Position numbers and translations under genes: made by a program. Shown one piece after another: positions 24,297 through 34,041 of a DNA stretch of 40,583 nt. Source of the DNA: Tannerella sp. (GTDB taxonomy: Bacteria > Bacteroidota > Bacteroidia > Bacteroidales > Tannerellaceae); assembly GCA_031272455.1 (NCBI GenBank), contig JAISTS010000137.1, positions 1 to 40,583 on the forward strand, given 5' to 3'. The notes below the pieces were generated by a model. That model saw only the letters and a list, made by a program, of their open reading frames with translations. It did not search any database and had not been told where the DNA came from. Numbering within the stretch: position 1 is the first letter of the stretch; each line of letters opens with the position of its first letter.

Positions 24297-25655
24297 TTAC
24301 CTTACCCAGCCCGGATACTGAAAATCGCAGTTGCGCCAGTTCTCGGAAATGCGGACGTAGGTCGTTTTCTGCTTTTTAGCCACCCAGTCTTTGAGCAGGT
24401 CTTCGCGCTTGCGATCTTCAACAACTGATTTAAGCGCCTGATAATCATCAGCAAGATTAGCTCTGTGGCTCAAAGTGCGGGCTTTGAGTTTGACGATGGC
24501 GACAACTTCTTTCTGTTTGCTGGTGATCATTCGGAAAGGTTTCGATATTTCGCCGATTTTCATTGTGTCAACCACGATACCGACTTCCTGCGGCAGCTCC
24601 TGCATCTCGAATTTGGGCGTGCCGAAGTTCTGACTTTCGTAATCCTGATTGACCATCAGCCCTTTATTGTTGCGCGTATCTTTGTCGTACGACAGATAAG
24701 TTGCTGCTTCCTCGAACGTCAGTTTGTTGCTGTTGATGTCGGTATAGAGCGTATCCATTCGCGCTGAGGCTTCGTTGAGTTCGTTGTCGGACACGCGCGG
24801 ACGGAGCAGGATATGTCGGCAGTTGATGCGGTCGCCGCGCTTCTCAATCAGCTGGATGATGTGATAGCCGTATTCCGTTTCGACGATGTTGGAGACGCGC
24901 TTCGGGTCGGTCAGGTTGAAGGCGACATTGGCAAATTCGGGCACGAGCGACGATTTGCTCGTAAAGCCCATTTCGCCTCCGCGCACCGCTGAGCCGGGGT
25001 CTTCGGAATACATACGTGCGAGGGTCGAAAATTCGCGCTGTCCGCTGTTTACCAGCTCGGTAAATTCGCGCAGACGGGCTTTGATGGCGTCTGTTTCTTC
25101 AAACGGTATCTTCGGCTCCATAGTGATTATCTGCACTTCGACCGAAGTGGGAATGGTCGGGAGGCTGTCTTGCGGGATGCCACGGAAATAGCTGCGCACT
25201 TCGGAAGGCGTCAGTTTGATGTCGCCGACGATTTTTTGCTGCATTTTTTGGACGGTCTGCTGTTCGCGAAGGATGGTTTTGCGTTCTTCCTTTATCTGCG
25301 ACAGTTTTTTATTGAAATACTCTTCGAGTTTTTCGCGCGAGCCGACCTGTGCAATTTGCGCGTTGACCCACTGGTCTGTCATCCTGATAATTTGCCCTTC
25401 GTCGGCATCAATACTGTCGGTTTTCGCCTGATTGAGATACAGCTTTTGGATGGCAAGCTGCTCAGGGATAAAGCAATAGGGGTCGCCTTCAAAGCGGGTG
25501 CCTTCGTTCTGCATATACAGGCGGTGCGACTCAACATCGGACAGCAGTATGGCTTCGTCGCCAACTATCCAGACTATCTCGTCAATAACGTTTTGCTGTG
25601 CAAAAACGGCACCTAAATTGCAGAGTATAAGCGAAGTAAATAAAATCTTTTTCAT
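24297..25655 (-). CDS. SurA-like periplasmic chaperone/peptidyl-prolyl isomerase
   Basis: 452-residue exported protein: signal peptide to about residue 19 (AVFAQ), SurA-type N-terminal chaperone domain (VIDEIVWIVGDEAILLSDVE), and a first parvulin domain (about 175-275, with FSTLARMYSEDPGSAVRGGEMGF and EYGYHIIQL). A second, weaker parvulin domain runs to about 395, and a C-terminal helix follows. It likely escorts outer-membrane proteins. It lies 6 nt downstream of the lipoprotein gene in the same operon. I give no symbol because three related genes lie in tandem, and which is the functional SurA is not certain. Confidence 0.88.
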   Translation of the reverse strand: MKKILFTSLILCNLGAVFAQQNVIDEIVWIVGDEAILLSDVESHRLYMQNEGTRFEGDPYCFIPEQLAIQKLYLNQAKTDSIDADEGQIIRMTDQWVNAQIAQVGSREKLEEYFNKKLSQIKEERKTILREQQTVQKMQQKIVGDIKLTPSEVRSYFRGIPQDSLPTIPTSVEVQIITMEPKIPFEETDAIKARLREFTELVNSGQREFSTLARMYSEDPGSAVRGGEMGFTSKSSLVPEFANVAFNLTDPKRVSNIVETEYGYHIIQLIEKRGDRINCRHILLRPRVSDNELNEASARMDTLYTDINSNKLTFEEAATYLSYDKDTRNNKGLMVNQDYESQNFGTPKFEMQELPQEVGIVVDTMKIGEISKPFRMITSKQKEVVAIVKLKARTLSHRANLADDYQALKSVVEDRKREDLLKDWVAKKQKTTYVRISENWRNCDFQYPGWVR

Positions 25656-25661
25656 ATCGGT

Positions 25662-26522
25662 CTATTCATTTGCGTTTACGTTTCTAAATATCACCTGCCC
25701 TTTGCGGATTGCGTCGCGGTACAGGTCTTCTTCAAAATTTTTCAGGAAACTGACTTTTTCCTTGTTTATCATTTGTTCGCGTATCTGCGGACTGGCATAT
25801 TCAAACGGAGCTTCGTTTCCGGCAAGCAGATATTCGTCAATATTAAGCAGATAGCAGTAAACACTATCGGTTGCTTCGACTGTTTTATTCGCTTGCAGAT
25901 ACTGTTTCTGGTTCGATATCTGAACGGGTATCTTTTCGATAATATCTTCAAAATCAACCCATTTGTCGTAGAAATATTCATATATCACAGCCTGCTGCAT
26001 ACTGAATTTTTCTATCGCTTCGAGGGCGTCAGGTTCTTTCGAGCGATACTGTTTGCGTATCTTGTCGAGACCGGGCGCGTCTATGGGCACTTTCAGAAAC
26101 AGACCTTTTATCAGGTTGTCGTCGAGGATGAATTTGTCCCTGTTCGCTTCGTAGTACGACAGCTGGTCGGAATCGTTAAACTGCGACGACAAACGGCTCT
26201 GTATCAGATATTCCTGATAGCGATACTTCAAGAGCGAGCGTCGGTATTCTTCGACGAGGCGGTTGATTTCATCGTTTTGAGTGCCTATATTTCGCTGCGC
26301 AATCTGATAAACGAGGATGTCCTTAATCCATTTTTTGATGTAATTTTCGGCAATCAGCAGGCTGTCGGCTTGCGACGCGCCTTTAGGTATGACTTTTTCT
26401 ACATCGCTGCGTTTCAGCGCATAACGGTCTATCGTTACGAGCGTATCTTCGTCAGCGCTTTCGTAATTTTGGCACGAAAACGTCAACAAAGCGACGATGA
26501 TAGAAAAGAACAACTGCCTCAT
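25662..26522 (-). CDS. PPIase-operon lipoprotein (SurA/PpiC-like chaperone without a clear parvulin domain)
   Basis: 286-residue predicted lipoprotein with lipobox TFSC (Cys17) followed by an acidic stretch (ESADED), suggestive of the Bacteroidota export signal. The helical body (about 35-130, with IKKWIKDILVYQIAQRNI) resembles the chaperone part of SurA/PpiC proteins. The later part lacks the recognisable GGxxG and YGYHII elements of an active parvulin. Six-nt spacings on both sides place it in the operon with the two other chaperones. It probably assists outer-membrane or surface protein folding without isomerase activity. Confidence 0.75.
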   Translation of the reverse strand: MRQLFFSIIVALLTFSCQNYESADEDTLVTIDRYALKRSDVEKVIPKGASQADSLLIAENYIKKWIKDILVYQIAQRNIGTQNDEINRLVEEYRRSLLKYRYQEYLIQSRLSSQFNDSDQLSYYEANRDKFILDDNLIKGLFLKVPIDAPGLDKIRKQYRSKEPDALEAIEKFSMQQAVIYEYFYDKWVDFEDIIEKIPVQISNQKQYLQANKTVEATDSVYCYLLNIDEYLLAGNEAPFEYASPQIREQMINKEKVSFLKNFEEDLYRDAIRKGQVIFRNVNANE

Positions 26523-26528
26523 TTACAT

Positions 26529-28130
26529 TTATTTATCCATTTTCTTAATATATTTTTTCAGGTTCTTCAGCACTTTTTGGTTTATCGTAACCGGATATTT
26601 CTCTTTGATTTCTTTCATCCATTCGGCTTCGAGCTGTTCCTGTTCTTCGACAGGTTTGTCCCAAACGCGGCGGCTGCTGATGTCGAACAGCAGGATGCCG
26701 TCGTAGTATTCTTTCACGAGCTGGTCGTATTCGGGGTGCATTGCCGAGAGGTTGAATTTTTCGTATGCCGTCAGTATGTCTCTGACAAACAGGCGATAAA
26801 TGTCATATAGGAAATCGCCGGCATAAACCTTGGTCGAGAACGGGAAACGGCGCAGATATTCAGTAAATTCGTGCTGATAGAACATCGTGTCGTTGAGTAT
26901 CAGCAGCGGCTTTTCCAACGGCGCAGCCTGTTCGATAAAATCTTTTCCCGACGGGTGATAGTCGTCGCAGAGTTTTTGGAAATCGGCGTAAGCGTCGGGA
27001 TAGAACACATAGTGAAATTTCTCTTTTTCCTTGTCCTCGAAAGATTTAAACAGCTCGAAATTGCGTTCGCCCTTCTCCATCACCTGATGTATGCTGCTTT
27101 CCATTTCCTCAAACGGAGGGCGGGGTTTGCGGTCGAGCAGTTTGATGATATGATAGCCGTAGCGTGTCTTGATCGGCTCGGTAATGTCGCCTGTATCTTT
27201 CAGCGCAAAAGCCGCCTGTTCAAAGGGTTTGACCATTTCGCCCAGACCAAAATACGGCAGCACGCCACGTTCGTTGCCCGTTTTTCTGTCCGACGATTCC
27301 ATCAGCGCCAGATAGCCGAAATCTTCACCGTTTTTGGCTCGCTGATACAGTTCGGTTGCTTTGCGATAGAGCGTCGTATCATCGTTGTCGTGCGGGTCGA
27401 GCGGGTCTTCCTCCGGCATCACGAGGATATGCGCCACTTTGAGCAGTCCGGGATTGGGGAAACGGCGGTCGAGACGGATGATATGAAAACCCATATCGGT
27501 GCGCACGGGAGCCGTTATTTCGCCAACTTTCTGTAGTGAAAAGACGGCATCTTCAAACGATTTCAGCGCCTGCAGCGGGAATACGTAATCGACTTTTTCA
27601 AAAACGGCTGCCGAGTCGGCTGCCAGCTCCTGTGCCACTTTCTCGAAATCTTCGCCTGCGAGGATGCGCTGATATGCCTTATTCGCCTCATTATAAACGG
27701 GTACGGTGTCTTTAGACGTTACTTTGTCCTTGTTGAACAGAAATACGATGTGCGACACCGAAACGATGTCGTTACCTCGCTCATAGACCTTGCGCATCAC
27801 TTCTGCTTCACCTTCTTTATCAGACAGATAGCTTGCTCTGAGTTGGGCTTTGTAGCTGTCAAGCTCGTCGCTGAACCCCATAGATTCCTGAATCCTCAGC
27901 GATTCGGCATCAGCTACTTTGAGTTTGAAATTGGTAAACAGTTCCACCCAGTTGGCAAGCGATTTCTTGTCGAGCAGATTGACTGTCGTATCTTTCCTTG
28001 CGAGGAACAAAAACTCTGACAGCGGGATGTCTTTTCCCGCAACTGTCATTACCACAGGGTCTTCTTTTTCTTTAGCGCCAAGGCTGCCAATAAAAAGCCC
28101 CAAAATAATGGCGGTTAAAATTTTCTTCAT
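26529..28130 (-). CDS. Periplasmic peptidyl-prolyl isomerase with two parvulin domains
   Basis: 533 residues from the ATG at 28130. That start gives a clean signal peptide (MKKILTAIILGLFIGSLGA). The frame is open to 28181, which would add 17 residues and overlap recQ. Two parvulin domains follow a short chaperone region: about 105-220 (VSHIVFLFNK ... GFHIIRLDRR) and about 225-345 (VAHILVMPEE ... GVLPYFGLGEMVKPFE ... YGYHIIKLL). This is a PpiC/PrsA-like envelope foldase. It heads the chaperone trio and begins 40 nt after recQ, with no evident promoter of its own. Confidence 0.88.
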   Translation of the reverse strand: MKKILTAIILGLFIGSLGAKEKEDPVVMTVAGKDIPLSEFLFLARKDTTVNLLDKKSLANWVELFTNFKLKVADAESLRIQESMGFSDELDSYKAQLRASYLSDKEGEAEVMRKVYERGNDIVSVSHIVFLFNKDKVTSKDTVPVYNEANKAYQRILAGEDFEKVAQELAADSAAVFEKVDYVFPLQALKSFEDAVFSLQKVGEITAPVRTDMGFHIIRLDRRFPNPGLLKVAHILVMPEEDPLDPHDNDDTTLYRKATELYQRAKNGEDFGYLALMESSDRKTGNERGVLPYFGLGEMVKPFEQAAFALKDTGDITEPIKTRYGYHIIKLLDRKPRPPFEEMESSIHQVMEKGERNFELFKSFEDKEKEKFHYVFYPDAYADFQKLCDDYHPSGKDFIEQAAPLEKPLLILNDTMFYQHEFTEYLRRFPFSTKVYAGDFLYDIYRLFVRDILTAYEKFNLSAMHPEYDQLVKEYYDGILLFDISSRRVWDKPVEEQEQLEAEWMKEIKEKYPVTINQKVLKNLKKYIKKMDK

Positions 28131-28170
28131 TGTACTTGTCGTTTTATTCAACTTATTCATTATTAACATA

Positions 28171-30381
28171 TTAATTAGCAAGTTCGGACAGGAATTTTAT
28201 CCTCACGAGGCGGATTTCCTGTTCGATACAATCGCTACCAAGCACGTTGATAGCTGTTTCAAGGTCGTCGGTTTCCGATTTCTTGAAATATTCGTATATC
28301 TCGTTAACGCGGTCTTCATCATCTATCACATCTTCAATAAAATAGTTGATATTGAGATGCGTACCGGCATAGACGATTGTCTCGATTTCGGTGAGCAATT
28401 CGTCAAACTCCAGTCCTTTCGACTCGGCGATGTCGATAAGCGATACTTTACGGTCGATGCTTTGCACAATTTCGATCTTATGTTTCGACTTATTGGCAAC
28501 TGTTCTGACGCGCAGGTCTTCGGGTCGTTCTATTTCGTTTTCTTCCACGTATTTTTTTATAATATCCACAAATTGAGCGCCGTAGCGAGAGGCTTTGCCT
28601 GCCCCGACACCCGGAATATTTTGTAATTCTTCGAGGTTGACGGGATAGGTCGTCGCCATCGCTTCGAGCGACGGGTCTTGAAATATAACGTAAGGAGGGA
28701 CTTCTAATTGTTTAGACAGCTTTTTTCTTAAATCTTTCATTATCGAGAAGAGCGCCGGGTCAACTGCGCACGAGCCTGTACCGCGCATAGGCGTATCGGG
28801 GCTTTCGTACTCCTCAAACTCATTGTCTTTCACGATAGTAAAGGGCACGGGATTCTTCATATACGCCCGCCCTTTGGGGGTGATTTTCAGTATTCCGTAG
28901 TTCTCGATTTCTTTTGCAAGATAACCGGCTATCAATGCCTGACGGATGACGGAATTCCAGATCCGTTCGCCATCTTCGGCTCCGGCTCCGAACAGCTCAA
29001 ACTCGTTATGCTTATATGCCACAATATCAACCGTTTCGACGCCCATAAGGAAGTTGACAATATATTCAGCCTTATATTTTTCCTTCATCGAGTCTATAGC
29101 TTCGAGGACTGTTCCAAGCAGCTCTTTGGCATCAATCAAAGTCTTGGGATTGAGGCAGTTGTCGCAGCTTCCGCAGTTGTCTTCGGTATATTCTTCGCCG
29201 AAATAGTGCAGCAGCACCTTGCGACGGCAGACGGCAGTTTCGGCGTAAGCAGCCGTTTCGAGTAGCAACTGTTTGCCGATCTCCTGTTCGACGATGGGTT
29301 TGCCCTGCAGGAATTTTTCGAGTTTTTGCAGGTCTTTGCTCGAATAGTAGGCTATACAGCGCCCTTCGCCGCCGTCGCGTCCCGAACGTCCTGTCTCCTG
29401 ATAATATCCTTCGAGGCTTTTAGGTATGTCATAATGAATGACATAGCGCACATCGGGCTTGTCAATTCCCATCCCGAATGCTATCGTGGCAACTATAACG
29501 TCGGCTTCTTCCATCAGGAAAGCGTCCTGATTTTTCGAGCGTTCCTGCGAGTCCATTCCCGCATGATAGGGCAGGGCTTTGATGCCGTTAGTAACAAGAT
29601 TTTCAGCCAGTTCTCTGACCTGCCGACGGCTGAGGCAATAGATGATGCCTGATTTGCCTTCGTTGGCTTTTATGTATTTGATGATGTCGCGCAGTATCGT
29701 TTCGTTGTTTTTCTGGCGCACTTCGTAGTAGAGGTTCGAGCGGTTGAACGACGATTTGAATACCGTGGCATCCATCATCGACAGATTTTTCTGTATGTCG
29801 TGCTGCACTTTGGGCGTCGCCGTGGCGGTGAGCGCTATCAGTGGACGTTTGCCTATCTCGTTGATTATAGGTCTGATACGCCGATATTCAGGACGAAAAT
29901 CGTGCCCCCATTCCGAGATACAGTGGGCTTCGTCAACGGCATAAAACGAGATATTGACCTGCCGCAGAAACTCGATATTGTCCTCTTTTGTAAGCGATTC
30001 GGGGGCGACGTAGAGCAGTTTTGTGTGTCCCGACAGGATTTCCAGCTTGACCGACTCGATAGCAACTTTGTTGAGTGACGAGTTGATGAAATGCGCGATG
30101 CCGTCTTTTTCGCTGAAGTTACGCATAGCATCAACCTGATTTTTCATTAGCGCTATCAGTGGTGAGATGATGATTGCCGTGCCTTCCAGCATCAGCGCAG
30201 GCAACTGGTAGCAGAGCGATTTGCCCCCTCCCGTCGGCATTAGCACAAACGTATCTTTACCGTCGAGGACATTTTGAATGATAGCTTTTTGGTTGCCCTT
30301 GAACTTGTCGAAGCCGAAATGGTATTTCAGCGCTTCGGTGATTTTGTCTGTTTTGTCGGTTGCAGCTGATTGCTTTGCCAT
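28171..30381 (-). CDS. recQ: ATP-dependent DNA helicase RecQ
   Basis: 736-residue RecQ: Walker A PTGGGKS (Lys54), DEAH with HCISEWGHDFRPEY, HAGMDSQERS and TGRSGRDG in the helicase lobes. A zinc-binding RQC region (CRRK ... CGSCDNC) and winged helix follow. The HRDC domain is at about 530-600 (ALFSIMKDLRKKLS ... LQNIPGVG), with a further C-terminal extension of about 130 residues, longer than E. coli RecQ (609 aa). It unwinds DNA during recombination and fork repair. It lies 4 nt downstream of clpX. Confidence 0.95.
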   Translation of the reverse strand: MAKQSAATDKTDKITEALKYHFGFDKFKGNQKAIIQNVLDGKDTFVLMPTGGGKSLCYQLPALMLEGTAIIISPLIALMKNQVDAMRNFSEKDGIAHFINSSLNKVAIESVKLEILSGHTKLLYVAPESLTKEDNIEFLRQVNISFYAVDEAHCISEWGHDFRPEYRRIRPIINEIGKRPLIALTATATPKVQHDIQKNLSMMDATVFKSSFNRSNLYYEVRQKNNETILRDIIKYIKANEGKSGIIYCLSRRQVRELAENLVTNGIKALPYHAGMDSQERSKNQDAFLMEEADVIVATIAFGMGIDKPDVRYVIHYDIPKSLEGYYQETGRSGRDGGEGRCIAYYSSKDLQKLEKFLQGKPIVEQEIGKQLLLETAAYAETAVCRRKVLLHYFGEEYTEDNCGSCDNCLNPKTLIDAKELLGTVLEAIDSMKEKYKAEYIVNFLMGVETVDIVAYKHNEFELFGAGAEDGERIWNSVIRQALIAGYLAKEIENYGILKITPKGRAYMKNPVPFTIVKDNEFEEYESPDTPMRGTGSCAVDPALFSIMKDLRKKLSKQLEVPPYVIFQDPSLEAMATTYPVNLEELQNIPGVGAGKASRYGAQFVDIIKKYVEENEIERPEDLRVRTVANKSKHKIEIVQSIDRKVSLIDIAESKGLEFDELLTEIETIVYAGTHLNINYFIEDVIDDEDRVNEIYEYFKKSETDDLETAINVLGSDCIEQEIRLVRIKFLSELAN

Positions 30382-30385
30382 AAAG

Positions 30386-31606
30386 TTAAGCTATTTTTAA
30401 ACGGTTAGTATCAGTGTCTTCAAGTTTTTCACGTGCATAATCAAGCGTGATATTTAGCGACTTACGGTCTTCCGATGGCATCTTGAACATATCGTCAATC
30501 ATTATCGTTTCGACTATCGAACGCAGTCCGCGGGCGCCGAGCTTAAATTCTATCGCCTTGTCAACCACGTATTCAAACACAGCTTCGTCGAACGTCAATT
30601 TGATGCCATCCATCCCGAACAGTTTGACATACTGCTTGATAATGGAGTTTTTAGGCTCTGTCAGGATACGCCTCAGCGCGGCACGGTCGAGCGGCTCAAG
30701 ATAAGTCAGTATCGGCAGACGACCTATGATTTCGGGTATCAGTCCGTACGTTTTAAGGTCGGTGGGAGTGATATATTTCAGCATATTGCTGCGGTCTATC
30801 ACGTTGGTATTCAGGCTGGCGCTGAAGCCAACGACGTGTGTATTCATCCTGTGAGCTATGATTTTTTCTATCCCGTCGAACGCACCTCCGCAGACGAACA
30901 GTATGTTTTTCGTGTCGATGGCTATCAGTTTCTGTTCGGGATGTTTGCGTCCACCCTGCGGCGGCACGTTGACTATCGAGCCTTCGAGCAGTTTGAGCAA
31001 TCCTTGCTGTACGCCTTCGCCGCTCACATCGCGCGTTATCGACGGGTTGTCGCTCTTGCGGGCTATCTTGTCGATCTCATCAATGAAGACTATGCCTTGC
31101 TGGGCGGCGTTCACGTCGTAGTCGGCGGCTTGCAGCAGGCGTGTCAATATGCTTTCCACATCTTCGCCCACATAGCCGGCTTCGGTCAGCACGGTAGCGT
31201 CAACGATGCTGAACGGCACTTTCAGTTTGCGAGCTATCGTACGCGCCATCAGCGTTTTGCCTGTGCCTGTCGAGCCTACCATTATGATGTTCGATTTTTC
31301 TATCTCGACATCGTCGCCCGTAATTTGCATCAGGCGTTTGTAATGGTTGTAAACGGCTACCGACAGATAGCGTTTGGCGTCGTCCTGACCTATCACGTAA
31401 TCGTCAAGAAAGGCTTTGATTTCTTGCGGTTTAGGTATATCCTGATAGCCCGACGGCGCTGTCGCCGACGCTTGTTTAAGGTTCTCGCGTACGATATTAT
31501 ATGCTTGTTCGGCGCATACATCGCATATCGAACCGCTCTGACCTGCAACCATCATTTTCGACTGGAAGCGGGTGCGTCCGCAAAATGAACATTTTTCTAC
31601 TTTCAT
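30386..31606 (-). CDS. clpX: ATP-dependent Clp protease ATP-binding subunit ClpX
   Basis: 406-residue AAA+ unfoldase for ClpP. The N-terminal zinc domain has Cys6, Cys9, Cys28 and Cys31. Walker A is GSTGTGKT near residue 112, Walker B is [10 protein letters not shown], and the pore loop GYVG and [18 protein letters not shown] segment are typical of ClpX. The C-terminal [11 protein letters not shown] sensor-2 region is present. The ATG overlaps the clpP stop by 4 nt (ATGA), so the protease subunits are translationally coupled. Confidence 0.96.
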   Translation of the reverse strand: MKVEKCSFCGRTRFQSKMMVAGQSGSICDVCAEQAYNIVRENLKQASATAPSGYQDIPKPQEIKAFLDDYVIGQDDAKRYLSVAVYNHYKRLMQITGDDVEIEKSNIIMVGSTGTGKTLMARTIARKLKVPFSIVDATVLTEAGYVGEDVESILTRLLQAADYDVNAAQQGIVFIDEIDKIARKSDNPSITRDVSGEGVQQGLLKLLEGSIVNVPPQGGRKHPEQKLIAIDTKNILFVCGGAFDGIEKIIAHRMNTHVVGFSASLNTNVIDRSNMLKYITPTDLKTYGLIPEIIGRLPILTYLEPLDRAALRRILTEPKNSIIKQYVKLFGMDGIKLTFDEAVFEYVVDKAIEFKLGARGLRSIVETIMIDDMFKMPSEDRKSLNITLDYAREKLEDTDTNRLKIA

Positions 31607-32274
31607 GCCGGTTTTTTACGTGTCATTATTTCGTCAACCATACCATAAGCCTTGGCTTCTTCGGCGCCCATCCAGTAGTCGCGATCGCTGTCTTTCTCGA
31701 TTTGATCGTACGGCTGCCCCGAATGTTGAGCTATGATACGGTAGAGTTCGTCTTTAACCTTGATAATCTGTTTTACCTGTATCTCCATATCCGACGCCTG
31801 CCCCTGCATTCCTCCGAGCGGCTGATGTATCAGCACACGCGAATGATTGAGACAGAAGCGCTTACCTTTCTCGCCCGCCACAAGTAGCACCGACGCCATC
31901 GACGCGGCAATGCCCGTACAGATGGTCGATATCTGGCTGCCGACAAACTGCATAGTGTCGTAAATTCCCAGACCGGCATAGACCGAACCGCCCGGCGAAT
32001 TGATGTAGATCGAGATGTCCTTGCCCGGGTCGGATGTGTCTAAGTAAAGCAGCTGCGCCTGTATCACGTTGGCGGTGTAGTCGTCTATCTGTGTCCCGAG
32101 AAAAATGATGCGATCCATCATCAAACGCGAGAAAACGTCCATCTGCGCAATGTTCAACTGGCGCTCCTCAATAATCGTGGGCGAGATGTAACTGCTCGTG
32201 ATGTTGATGTAACTGTCGAGAGCGTTACTGCTCATTCCCAAATGCTTAGTAGCATATTTTCTAAAATCATTCAT
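31603..32274 (-). CDS. clpP: ATP-dependent Clp protease proteolytic subunit ClpP
   Basis: 223-residue serine protease subunit. Catalytic Ser125 lies in GIAASMAS, His150 in LIHQPLGG, and the likely Asp in the DRD near 197-199. The oxyanion segment SPGGSVYAG is present. The N-terminal extension of about 30 residues is probably processed. It has its own promoter in the 111-nt gap behind the trigger factor gene. Confidence 0.96.
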   Translation of the reverse strand: MNDFRKYATKHLGMSSNALDSYINITSSYISPTIIEERQLNIAQMDVFSRLMMDRIIFLGTQIDDYTANVIQAQLLYLDTSDPGKDISIYINSPGGSVYAGLGIYDTMQFVGSQISTICTGIAASMASVLLVAGEKGKRFCLNHSRVLIHQPLGGMQGQASDMEIQVKQIIKVKDELYRIIAQHSGQPYDQIEKDSDRDYWMGAEEAKAYGMVDEIMTRKKPA

Positions 32275-32335
32275 ATCTTTTGCGTTAAAAATTAATGTCG
32301 AGGCAACGGATTTGCTACCCGTCGCTTCGCGAAAA

Positions 32336-32368
32336 CAAAGTTATTCATTTATTCCCGAAATAAACAAA
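32336..32368 (-). promoter_or_regulatory. Promoter of clpP
   Basis: On the minus strand, TTTG (32365-32368), 21 nt, then TAACTTTG (32336-32343), 61 nt upstream of the clpP ATG. This shows that clpPX need not depend on transcription from tig. Confidence 0.65.
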
Positions 32369-32385
32369 ATATTTTTGAAAATAAA

Positions 32386-33741
32386 TTACGCTAATAATTT
32401 CATAAATTCATCATACGACGTCTCGACCGGTTCTATCTTGACATGCTCCTTGACAAATTCGGTCAGTTTTTTGTCGAGGGCAGCATCCGTAAACTTGTCG
32501 AGCGTCTCTTTTTTACCCATCATTTCGCTGACCTGCTTCTCGACGAAGTCGTCGGGCAGGTTGTAGGCGCCATACTGCGCATAGTAAGCCTTGACGTAAT
32601 CGCCGCCCGCAGCCACGATGTCGGCATATTCGGTCGTGATATTGTTCGTCGTGATGACGTAATCCTTGGCGAGATGATATTTCAGGTCTTCGACGACGTG
32701 CGGATAGTCTTCGTCAACTTTTTCCTGAGTATTGTCTTTTCCGGCAGTCAGCAGCCAGCGTTTCAGTATGTCGTCGGCAAACTGCACATCGCCGGCTTTC
32801 TTTTTCAGCAGGTTGCGCACATCGCGACCGAAGATAAATTCTGCGTCGGCGCGATAACGCTCTTCGATAGTGGCTGCAAGCTTTTGGCGGAAACCTTCGT
32901 CGCCGTCAACCGCTCCTTCGCCGTATATGCTGTCGTAGAACGCCTGATTGAGTTCGGCAGGTTTGTAGCGCGTTATCTCCTTGATTTCAAAGCGGAAATC
33001 GCTCTTTAGACCTTCGGCTTGCGTCTTGTCGATTTTGAGCAGCGAGGCTATCTCGGCAGCAGCGCCTTTGAACGCCTTGTCGGGATTGAAGACCACGACG
33101 TCGCCCGTTTTTGCGCCGATAAACTTCGTCTGTTCGCGCTTGCCTTTGATGTATTTTGCCATCAGCACGGCATCTGTAACGAGTATTCCGCCCTCTTTCG
33201 GATTCTTGTTTTCGTCCAACTCAGACACTACGCCTTTCAAGAGGTCTTCTTCAGCTACCTCGTCCGCCGGATCATACGTGCCATAGTTGCGACGGAAGGT
33301 TTCGACTTCCTTGTCGATGTCATCTTCCGAGACAAGTATCTTGTATTCAGTCAGTTTGTCGCGCTTCGTCAGCTTGATTTCGAGTTTTGGCGCCAAAGCA
33401 ACGTCGAACAGAAACTCAAATTCTTCCTGAGTGTCAAAATCTATCGGTTGCTGCTCCGTCTCGTTGGGCATAGGCTCGCCGAGTATGCGTATGTTGTTTT
33501 CCTGCAGATATTTATACAGATTTTCGGAGACACAGCGGTTGACTTCTTCGACGATGACGTACTTGCCGTAGAGCTTTTTAATCATTCCGATCGGCACCAT
33601 TCCCTTGCGGAAACCGGGGATCGAAGCTTTCTGTCGGTACTGCTTGAGCTGTTTCTCGACCTGGCTGCTGTAATCATTTTTGTCGATTTGCATCCTGATG
33701 ACGCCCTTCACCGCGTCGTCGTTTGTTAGTGAAATATTCAT
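32386..33741 (-). CDS. tig: Trigger factor (ribosome-associated chaperone)
   Basis: 451-residue trigger factor. The N-terminal ribosome-docking loop is PGFRKGMVP (about residues 42-50), followed by a middle FKBP-like region with substantial divergence and a helical C-terminal chaperone domain. The order tig-clpP-clpX is widespread in bacteria. A good promoter lies at 33793-33824. The 32275-32385 gap downstream contains no hairpin-plus-T terminator that I can see, so read-through into clpP is possible. Confidence 0.93.
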   Translation of the reverse strand: MNISLTNDDAVKGVIRMQIDKNDYSSQVEKQLKQYRQKASIPGFRKGMVPIGMIKKLYGKYVIVEEVNRCVSENLYKYLQENNIRILGEPMPNETEQQPIDFDTQEEFEFLFDVALAPKLEIKLTKRDKLTEYKILVSEDDIDKEVETFRRNYGTYDPADEVAEEDLLKGVVSELDENKNPKEGGILVTDAVLMAKYIKGKREQTKFIGAKTGDVVVFNPDKAFKGAAAEIASLLKIDKTQAEGLKSDFRFEIKEITRYKPAELNQAFYDSIYGEGAVDGDEGFRQKLAATIEERYRADAEFIFGRDVRNLLKKKAGDVQFADDILKRWLLTAGKDNTQEKVDEDYPHVVEDLKYHLAKDYVITTNNITTEYADIVAAGGDYVKAYYAQYGAYNLPDDFVEKQVSEMMGKKETLDKFTDAALDKKLTEFVKEHVKIEPVETSYDEFMKLLA

Positions 33742-33792
33742 TATGAACAGTTTATATTAATTAATACCTATTATTTTCTGATTTTTAGGGTG

Positions 33793-33824
33793 CAAAATTA
33801 GGCTTAAAATTTCAATTCGGCAAA
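33793..33824 (-). promoter_or_regulatory. Promoter of tig
   Basis: On the minus strand, TTTG (33821-33824), 20 nt, then TAATTTTG (33793-33800), 52 nt upstream of the tig ATG: a full consensus match. Confidence 0.7.
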
Positions 33825-33992
33825 TAAAAATGATACGATTTTTTGCGCCCGCGAAGATTTTTTTTTGAAAAATATGCTTTTATTACAATTTTTATTCGTT
33901 CCTTTGCTGCCCGAAAGTAGTGATTTACTATGAATGTAACGTACAATCGTCTTTTATATCTTCGATTTTTTCCGATACGAGATTTATTTTTC

Positions 33993-34041
33993 ATTGTTAC
34001 GAACTTCCGGTTTTTTTTCTTGCTTTCATTTTAGTAACAAT
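33993..34041 (+). promoter_or_regulatory. Inverted repeat in the leader of the RNA-binding protein gene
   Basis: Perfect 8-bp arms, ATTGTTAC (33993-34000) and GTAACAAT (34034-34041), separated by 33 nt of T/C-rich sequence, ending 17 nt before the ATG. In mRNA this could form a stem bringing the start region next to a single-stranded pyrimidine-rich loop, a plausible site for autoregulation by the encoded RRM protein. This is inference. Confidence 0.4.

Noticed and set aside
28131-28181. Longer start for the double-parvulin isomerase
   Set aside because: ATG 28130 gives a canonical signal peptide. The extension would place 17 residues in front of it and overlap recQ.
33812-33994. 60-codon minus-strand ORF encoding a Lys/Arg/Tyr-rich peptide upstream of tig
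   Set aside because: It covers the consensus tig promoter, and its composition is what AT-rich DNA gives by chance.
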